Assembly: GCA_024398845.1 (NCBI GenBank)
Contig: JAKSIM010000009.1
Location: forward strand, 1-64,000
Direction: 5' to 3'
DNA: 64,000 nucleotides
From: Fibrobacter sp.
GTDB taxonomy: Bacteria > Fibrobacterota > Fibrobacteria > Fibrobacterales > Fibrobacteraceae
Shown: piece after piece, positions 58,290 to 64,000 of the stretch
How the letters are laid out: every line of letters starts with the position of its first letter
Numbering within the stretch: position 1 is the stretch's first letter
The notes under the pieces: generated by a model
What the model saw: only the letters and a program-made list of their open reading frames with translations
Databases searched by the model: none
Told to the model about the DNA's origin: nothing
Position numbers and translations under genes: made by a program

Positions 58290-60203
58290 TTAAGGGCGAT
58301 TTTCAAGCCAATGGGCCAAAACGGTGATGTCCGCAGGGCGAACACCGGGGATTCTACTAGCCTGACCAAGCGTCAACGGCTTTTGGGCGTTCAAGCGCTG
58401 GCGGCTCTCGATGCTCACCGCAGAAATCCGCATGTAGTCCAAATCGGGCGGCAGCTTGACCGATTCCATCTTCTTCTGGTCGTCGATTTCGCGGGACTGG
58501 CGGTCAAAGAATCCGGCGTAAAGTTCCTCGGCATACATGAACCAACGGTCGCGGCGGCTAATATTCAAATCCGGAGTCGCAACATCAAAGAATTTTTCGG
58601 GGTCAATTCCCGGACGGCGCAGCACGTTAATCCAGCGAGTGCGTTCGGTTGCGAGCGCCTGGCCACCGGCAGCGAGAATCTTGTTTGCGTCTTCGGGACT
58701 CGCCGATTCTTCGGCAAGGCGGGTCTTGACTTCGGCCATCTGGTCACGGCGGCGAACCCAGTCGGCCCAATCGCCATCGCCAATCATGCCAATTTTGCGG
58801 GCCTTCTCTTTGAGGCGGGCTTCAGCATTATCGCTACGCAAGAACAAACGGTATTCGGCGCGGCTTGTAAACATGCGGTACGGCTCGTCGAGCAAGATGT
58901 TCACCAAATCGTCGACCATCACGCCCAGATAGCTTTCGGAACGCCCCAAAATGAAAGGTTCCTCGCCCTTCACCTTGAGGGCCGCGTTGATACCCGCCAT
59001 AAGGCCCTGGCCCGCAGCTTCTTCGTAGCCGCTCGTGCCGCAAACCTGCCCTGCAAAGTATAGTCCGGGCACTTTTTTGCACTCAAACGTCGGGTAAAGT
59101 TGCGTGGCATCCACGGAATCGTATTCCACCGCATAGCCTATCTGCAGAACGCGGGCGCGCGTAAGCCCAGGAATCGTGTGGATGGCGGCAAGTTGAATAT
59201 CGGCAGGCAAGCTGGAACTGAATCCGTTGATGTAAACACGACCGATGTCCGCCTGTTCCGGTTCCAAAAAGAGCTGGTGTCCATCACGGTCGCCAAAACG
59301 GTTGATTTTATCTTCGATACTCGGGCAGTATCGTGGACCCTTGCCGTGGATTCGCCCACTGAACATGGGGCTATCCTTAAAGCCGCTACGCAAAATGTCG
59401 TGCGTTTTGAGGTTCGTACGCGTAATCCAGCAAACGCAATCATTGCGAACAAACTTATTCGTCTGGTCACCCCAGAACTGGTCCGCGCCAAAACCGGCGA
59501 CACTTCCATCAACATGGCGGTCGCTGAACGGCCACGGACAATCGTCACCGTGCTGCACATCGCATTCGTTAAAATCAATGGAATCCGGATCCAAGCGGCT
59601 AGGCGTTCCCGTTTTTAAACGTCGAAGCGCAATGCCATTAGTCGCCAAGCATTCCGAAAGTTTATCAGCACTCGGTTCCCCTACTCGCCCACCAATACTC
59701 GTTTCAAGCCCGGTGAACATTTTTGAGGCAAGGAACGTTCCGCTAGTAACGACAATGGCGCGAGTAATGTAGCGGCAGCCATTCAAAAGCGAAATTTCGA
59801 AGCGGCCATCGGGCATGCGTTCAAACCAGGCAAGTTCACCTTCAATGAGCGTGAGGCCTGGCAAGCTCTGCATGGTTTCGCGGGCCACTTCACTGTAATA
59901 CTTCATGTCGCACTGGGCGCGCGGGCCCCAAACAGCGGGTCCCTTGCTCATGTTGAGCATGCGGAACTGAATGCCGGCCTTGTCGGTCAGGAGTCCCATC
60001 AGGCCACCGAGGGCATCGATGTCTCGAACAATCTGGCCCTTGGCAACGCCACCCACAGCGGGGTTGCAGCTCATGCGTCCAATGGCCTTTAGGTCCATTG
60101 TAAGCATGGCGGTCTTTACGCCGAGTTTCCAAGCGGCATGAGTAGCCTCGATACCGGCATGACCACCACCGACAACCACAACATCAAATTCTGCGACAAT
60201 CAT
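58290..60203 (-). CDS. mnmG: tRNA uridine-5-carboxymethylaminomethyl modification enzyme
   Basis: FAD-dependent MnmG (GidA) of 637 residues, acting with MnmE on U34 of several tRNAs. It has VVVVGGGHAGIEATHAAWKLG (FAD Rossmann), SCNPAVGGVAKGQIVRDIDALGG, TGTFL-type SGTFLASKMF, a GRIHGKGPRYCPSIEDK signature and a C-terminal ISAVSIESRQRLNAQKPLTLGQASRIPGV region. Length is typical. The ATG at 60203 is the only sensible start for the FAD motif; no good Shine-Dalgarno is visible. Upstream lies a CTAGAGACGAGAG repeat (60208-60233). mnmE is not in the window. Confidence 0.96.
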   Translation of the reverse strand: MIVAEFDVVVVGGGHAGIEATHAAWKLGVKTAMLTMDLKAIGRMSCNPAVGGVAKGQIVRDIDALGGLMGLLTDKAGIQFRMLNMSKGPAVWGPRAQCDMKYYSEVARETMQSLPGLTLIEGELAWFERMPDGRFEISLLNGCRYITRAIVVTSGTFLASKMFTGLETSIGGRVGEPSADKLSECLATNGIALRRLKTGTPSRLDPDSIDFNECDVQHGDDCPWPFSDRHVDGSVAGFGADQFWGDQTNKFVRNDCVCWITRTNLKTHDILRSGFKDSPMFSGRIHGKGPRYCPSIEDKINRFGDRDGHQLFLEPEQADIGRVYINGFSSSLPADIQLAAIHTIPGLTRARVLQIGYAVEYDSVDATQLYPTFECKKVPGLYFAGQVCGTSGYEEAAGQGLMAGINAALKVKGEEPFILGRSESYLGVMVDDLVNILLDEPYRMFTSRAEYRLFLRSDNAEARLKEKARKIGMIGDGDWADWVRRRDQMAEVKTRLAEESASPEDANKILAAGGQALATERTRWINVLRRPGIDPEKFFDVATPDLNISRRDRWFMYAEELYAGFFDRQSREIDDQKKMESVKLPPDLDYMRISAVSIESRQRLNAQKPLTLGQASRIPGVRPADITVLAHWLENRP

Positions 60204-60298
60204 ATTTTAGACTAGAAACTAGAGACGAGAGATATTGAAGAAAGATGGTTTCGGCAGCGTCTAAACCATCCTCCATCTTTCACCGTTCATTTCACTAT

Positions 60299-61693
60299 TT
60301 ACTTTGCAGCCGGAGCTTCGGCAGCGGCAGGAGCCGGGGCGGCCTTCGGTGCATCAGCCTTCGGAGCTGCGGCAGCAGGAGCCGGGGCGGCAGCGGGAGC
60401 CGGGGCGGCAGCGGGAGCCGGGGCGGCAGCGGGCTTGAGAGTGTCAACAGCGGCCGGAGCTTCGACCTTCCATTCCACGTTCTTGCCAGCGAGGAGTTCC
60501 GCAATTTCCTTCTTGAGGTCTTCCTTTTCCTTTTCAAAGGCTGCATACTGCTTATAAGAACCGTCCGGATTCACAAGATAAACCTTGGGAACGTAGCCGT
60601 CGCTGTAAAGTTCACCGAATTGGCGAGATTCATCGAACACAACGTTCGTATTGTCGTCAAACTTGGCGTCATCCATGAATCTGCGGATTCCACTCTTGTT
60701 GTTGCCACCGCTAAATACGGTAAGAGCAGTCAAGCCCTTCGGCACAAATTCCTTGGCAATTTCAATAACCTGCGGAGCTGCATGGGCGCAATGTCCACAA
60801 GTGGCAGAGAAGTAAGAAATCAAAAGCGGCTTACCAGCGAAGCTAGAGAGATCTTCGGCCTTCATCGTAATGCCGGTCGTCTTCACCTTGAAGTTCATCT
60901 TGGCAGGCATACCGTTCGGGAGAGTGTCACCACGAAGAGCGGCAACTTCAGCCTTCAGTTTTTCCTGTTCTTCTTGTTGCTTTTTCATGGCTTCTTCACG
61001 AATAGCCTTCATCTTTTCGCTATAACGCTGACCAACGGCCGTAAGAGAATCGTCCGGAAGTGGCATTACAAAGCTAGAATCACGGTTCTTAGTAGCAGCA
61101 TCCTTAATGCCAAGCACAAAGTAATCTACGTCAAATTCCGTTTGGAACTGATCGCCAATGCTGTTGAACTGATTACTAAACTGCAAACCAAAAAGATAAG
61201 AGAACTTCTGGTTATCAGTCGGATTCTCAGGCAAAGTCACCGGAGCGTTCTTGATAGGAGGTTCCGGAGACAAAGGCAAAAGCTTGGTCAAAGAATCTAT
61301 ATAAGCACGTAACTTTTCACGGTCTCCACCAATGGCAGCGGCAGCGGCACTATCCGGACGAGTTTGAGCCATTCGAGTACGAGACATCGCACTATAACGA
61401 GCACTAACGGCACGCAAAGAATCGTCAGATACCTGAAGTTTAAAGGTTGTATCCTTATTGGCTTTGACATTATCGTAGATAGCCTGGATAACCACATCTT
61501 GGTCCAAATATTCACCGATTTGACGAGGAACCATTAAAAAATTCTGACCGCCAAACTGGGCGCCCAACATATAGGCGAATTTCTGGTCGTCAGTGGAATT
61601 TGCATTAATAGAGGCCGGAGCCTTGGGCTGCTGCATATCGCAGGCAACAAAAGCCAAAGCGCATGCACCGAGAGCAATTATTTTGGATTTCAT
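60299..61693 (-). CDS. FKBP-N-like and thioredoxin-fold lipoprotein
   Basis: Lipoprotein of 464 residues with lipobox FVACD. Two repeats resembling the FKBP-type N-terminal dimerisation domain (DDQKFAYMLGAQFG near 35 and DNQKFSYLFGLQFS near 158) precede a TlpA/thioredoxin domain with active site CGHC in YFSATCGHCAHAAPQ (~308) and YVPKVYLVNPDGSY. An Ala/Pro-rich tail (PAAAPAPAAAPAPAA) follows, coded by GCGGCAGCGGGAGCCGGG repeats that may vary in number. It is probably a periplasmic redox protein; a chaperone role is possible from the FKBP-N-like part. AAAGGAAG precedes the start, and a TATCTTTG box lies 29 nt upstream. Paralogue at 61737-62978. Confidence 0.82.
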   Translation of the reverse strand: MKSKIIALGACALAFVACDMQQPKAPASINANSTDDQKFAYMLGAQFGGQNFLMVPRQIGEYLDQDVVIQAIYDNVKANKDTTFKLQVSDDSLRAVSARYSAMSRTRMAQTRPDSAAAAAIGGDREKLRAYIDSLTKLLPLSPEPPIKNAPVTLPENPTDNQKFSYLFGLQFSNQFNSIGDQFQTEFDVDYFVLGIKDAATKNRDSSFVMPLPDDSLTAVGQRYSEKMKAIREEAMKKQQEEQEKLKAEVAALRGDTLPNGMPAKMNFKVKTTGITMKAEDLSSFAGKPLLISYFSATCGHCAHAAPQVIEIAKEFVPKGLTALTVFSGGNNKSGIRRFMDDAKFDDNTNVVFDESRQFGELYSDGYVPKVYLVNPDGSYKQYAAFEKEKEDLKKEIAELLAGKNVEWKVEAPAAVDTLKPAAAPAPAAAPAPAAAPAPAAAAPKADAPKAAPAPAAAEAPAAK

Positions 61694-61722
61694 TTTGAAC
61701 TTCCTTTAGAAATTTTCGAAGA

Positions 61723-61730
61723 CAAAGATA
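61723..61730 (-). promoter_or_regulatory. putative promoter box TATCTTTG
   Basis: Exact TATCTTTG on the minus strand, 29 nt ahead of the start at 61693 and just past the stop of the paralogue gene, so each thioredoxin-like gene can be transcribed separately. Confidence 0.5.
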
Positions 61731-61736
61731 CAAAAA

Positions 61737-62978
61737 TCACTTTGATTGAACATTCTTACCATTCAAAAGTTCTCCTATTTCCCTCTTCAAATCCTCTTTT
61801 TCGGAGTCTAAAGAGGTGTAGAGTTTATAGGAGCCATCCGGATTAACCAAATAGATTTTAGGAACGTAGCCATCGCTGTAAAGTTCTCCAAACACGTGAT
61901 TATCATCTTGAACAACATTCATACGGTCATCAAACTTGGCCTCATCCATAAACTTACGCATGTCTCTCTTGTTGTTGCTAGAAGTAAAGACCGTTGCCGA
62001 AACCAAGCCCTTCGGCTCAAACTCCTTGAAAATCTCCACAATTTGGGGGGCGGTATGCGCACAATGTCCACAAGTGGCAGAGAAATACGTAAGCAAGAGA
62101 GGCTTCCCTGCAAAAGACGTTAAATTTTCAAACTTCGCCGAAATCCCTTTCACCTTCACATTAAAGTTAATCTTAGCGGGCATTCCATTTTCAAGCGTAT
62201 CGCCGCGAAGGGCTGCCACCTCGGCCTTTAACTGTTCTTGTTTTTCTTTTTCCTTTTGTCGATTTAATTTTTGAGCCTCAGTCAGCATTTTTGAAAAGCG
62301 ATCATTCACAGCCTTTATGGAATCCGCAGACATTTGCATTTTAAACAACGTATCTCGCGCAAAGGAGGCGGCATCGCGAATACCAAGTACAAAGTAATCA
62401 ACATCATATTTTACATGCATTTCTTCGCTTAGCGAAGAGAACTTGGAGAAATACTGGATACCCACCATGTAAGAGAATCTCTGCATTTTTGTAGCAGTGC
62501 TATCCAACTTCACTGGGAGTTTGGTCACAGGACCTTCCGGTTCCACCGGTAGTGAATTTAAAACGGAATCCTTGTATTGTTGGATTTTATACGGGTCACC
62601 CCCCAAAGTAGCAAGCGTTGCACTATCCATTACAATACTGCCATAACGTCCACGAGCCTTGGAACCTAGCACGAATGAAGCAGCTCGCATAGAATCCGGA
62701 GAAATTTGCAATTTAAAAGACGTATCGTCCATAGCCCTTAGGTCATCAACCACACCTTGTACCACAACGTCTTCGTCCAGGTATTCACCCATTTGATGAG
62801 GAACCATTTTAAAATCATTTGCAGACAACTGATTACCAATCATATAGGCAATTTTTTGGTCTTCCGTAGAATTCGCGTCAATGGCAATCTTTTTGGCCGG
62901 ATGTTGAGAAAGACCATTGCAAGCTACCAGAGCAGCGGCACACGCCCCAAGTGCAAATAATTTTAATTTCATTTTCAT
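61737..62978 (-). CDS. FKBP-N-like and thioredoxin-fold lipoprotein, paralogue
   Basis: Lipoprotein of 413 residues with lipobox LVACN and the same order as its neighbour: EDQKIAYMIGNQLS (FKBP-N-like repeat 1), a second repeat around MQRFSYMVGIQYF, then a thioredoxin-like domain with TCGHCAHTAPQ and YVPKIYLVNPDGSY. It lacks the long Ala/Pro tail of the neighbour. The two share the same RGDTLENGMPAK/RGDTLPNGMPAK segment, so they arose by tandem duplication. The ATG at 62978 is chosen; a GTG at 62984, immediately after the mfd stop, is also possible. It follows mfd directly and may be cotranscribed with it. Confidence 0.8.
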   Translation of the reverse strand: MKMKLKLFALGACAAALVACNGLSQHPAKKIAIDANSTEDQKIAYMIGNQLSANDFKMVPHQMGEYLDEDVVVQGVVDDLRAMDDTSFKLQISPDSMRAASFVLGSKARGRYGSIVMDSATLATLGGDPYKIQQYKDSVLNSLPVEPEGPVTKLPVKLDSTATKMQRFSYMVGIQYFSKFSSLSEEMHVKYDVDYFVLGIRDAASFARDTLFKMQMSADSIKAVNDRFSKMLTEAQKLNRQKEKEKQEQLKAEVAALRGDTLENGMPAKINFNVKVKGISAKFENLTSFAGKPLLLTYFSATCGHCAHTAPQIVEIFKEFEPKGLVSATVFTSSNNKRDMRKFMDEAKFDDRMNVVQDDNHVFGELYSDGYVPKIYLVNPDGSYKLYTSLDSEKEDLKREIGELLNGKNVQSK

Positions 62979-62984
62979 TTTCAC

Positions 62985-64000
62985 CTATTTTACTTGTGAA
63001 TCCATATTAGAAAAAACTTTAAAGCATTCGAGCGTGCGGGCTGCGACAAGTTCCGGATTTTCGGTTCCCAGTTCAATAACGGCTTGCACCGGGGTCACGT
63101 TCAAGAGGCGCATGGAATACGGCGAAGCAGGGCACATGGCCAAAAGTTCACGCGGGTCTGGCGGAGGGAACTCCGCAAAAGTCACAGCCAAAATGCCCTT
63201 GCGCTGCTGCAAGCCCTGCACACGGAGGCGCCCCGCCAAAAGTCCAATTTCAGAGACTTTCATAAGCATTTGCGCGGGTACGGGCACAGGTCCAAAACGG
63301 TCCTCGAGTTCTTGCAAAATGCTTTCGACTTCGGCTGCAGAAGCAATGCGGGCAATGCGCTGGTACAAAGAAATTCTCGTGAGGCCATCCTGAATGTAAT
63401 CTTCGGGCAGGTACGCATCCACGCCGATTTCCACACGGGGCTGTATGGGCTTGTCCGTCGGGCCACCGCGCAACTGCTCCACGGCTTCGCGAACCATACG
63501 CACGTAGGTTTCGAACCCGACTTCGGCAATAAAGCCGTGCTGTTCCTGACCCAGCAGGTTTCCCGCTCCGCGGATTTCCAAATCACGCATGGCAAGTTGG
63601 TAACCGCTTCCGAGGTCGGTGTACTGTTCCAACGCTTTTAAGCGCCTCATGGATTCAGCCGAGACTTCTCCATGCGGAGGAATCACGAGGAAAGCCTTGG
63701 CCAAAACATCACTGCGGCCCACGCGTCCGCGCATCTGGTAAAGCTGGCTTATGCCAAAGTGATGCGCATTCATAATAATGATGGTGTTTGCGTTTGGCAC
63801 GTCCAAGCCGGATTCAATAATGCTCGTGCTCACCAGCACGTCAAATTCCTTGCTCAAGAACGCGTCCATCACGCGCTCCAGTTCACGGTCTTCCATTTGA
63901 CCGTGGGCCACGGCAACACGCGCCTCCGGAACCCAGCCCTCAACGTCCTCGGCAAGCATGTTGATGCTCTGCACGCGGTCATTCACAATAAACACCTGGC
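62985..64000 (-). CDS. mfd: transcription-repair coupling factor, 3' part
   Basis: C-terminal ~338 residues of Mfd; the gene continues past the right edge of the window. The part seen holds the end of the RecG-like helicase (VAVAHGQMEDRELERVMDAFL, VSTSIIESGLDVPNANTII, QLYQMRGRVGRSD) and the C-terminal domain (LPEDYIQDGLTRISLYQRIA) that controls the translocase. Mfd removes stalled RNA polymerase from DNA lesions and recruits UvrA. The frame is open to the last base, with VFIVNDRVQS continuing to the edge. Confidence 0.95.
   Translation of the reverse strand, partial: QVFIVNDRVQSINMLAEDVEGWVPEARVAVAHGQMEDRELERVMDAFLSKEFDVLVSTSIIESGLDVPNANTIIIMNAHHFGISQLYQMRGRVGRSDVLAKAFLVIPPHGEVSAESMRRLKALEQYTDLGSGYQLAMRDLEIRGAGNLLGQEQHGFIAEVGFETYVRMVREAVEQLRGGPTDKPIQPRVEIGVDAYLPEDYIQDGLTRISLYQRIARIASAAEVESILQELEDRFGPVPVPAQMLMKVSEIGLLAGRLRVQGLQQRKGILAVTFAEFPPPDPRELLAMCPASPYSMRLLNVTPVQAVIELGTENPELVAARTLECFKVFSNMDSQVK

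Overview
This window is typical chromosome of a Fibrobacter species (phylum Fibrobacterota). Evidence: three lipoproteins carry the Fibrobacter succinogenes major paralogous (FISUMP, TIGR02145) domain behind Ser-rich linkers; pectin enzymes are built as catalytic domain + CBM35-like module + type-A-like C-terminal sorting domain; and promoter-like elements resemble the Bacteroidetes-type TAnnTTTG box. I see no phage, insertion sequence, rRNA or CRISPR array. One tRNA-Arg(CCU) is present.

Left third (1-25.6 kb): a TatD nuclease, an EAL-type c-di-GMP enzyme and gdhA, then a six-gene leftward lipid operon (acyl carrier protein, a two-headed ketosynthase whose second half has lost its catalytic residues, fabG, fabZ, plsC, patatin). 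Facing it are fabD and an acyl-CoA carboxylase beta subunit. Next come two tandem outer-membrane barrel paralogues, an inositol monophosphatase-like enzyme, a MATE transporter, a DUF2279-like protein, a second ketosynthase, orn, a stand-alone transpeptidase, lgt and pmbA.

Middle (25.6-33.1 kb): accessory region with an AlgX/AlgJ-like SGNH protein, a HigA-like regulator, paired small lipoproteins, the tRNA, and a segment where two FISUMP genes form a near-identical ~770-bp direct repeat enclosing a DinJ-like/PIN toxin-antitoxin pair. Fragments of a LEPR-motif surface protein mark the repeat edge.

Right half (33.1-64 kb): a tetrapyrrole locus. hemA, hemC, a cobA-hemD fusion, a chelatase/precorrin-2 dehydrogenase fusion and hemB lead to siroheme. 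Further right, an AhbA-AhbB fusion and AhbC continue from siroheme to Fe-coproporphyrin III, so haem would be made by the siroheme-dependent route; ahbD is not in the window. The cluster is split by a 4.2-kb GLUG-repeat surface protein gene and by a group of surface protein genes. Five of the seven tetrapyrrole genes contain short in-frame repeat insertions. Then follow a rhamnogalacturonan-degradation set (PL11 lyase, two CE12-like esterases), a small basic protein, mnmG, two thioredoxin-fold lipoprotein paralogues and the 3' part of mfd, cut by the window edge.

Recurring themes: (1) dispersed intergenic repeats that touch start codons and supply stop codons; (2) in-frame repeat insertions inside conserved enzymes; (3) many genes without a Shine-Dalgarno site in which a TAnnTTT-type element ends 4-6 nt before the start codon, which predicts leaderless mRNAs.
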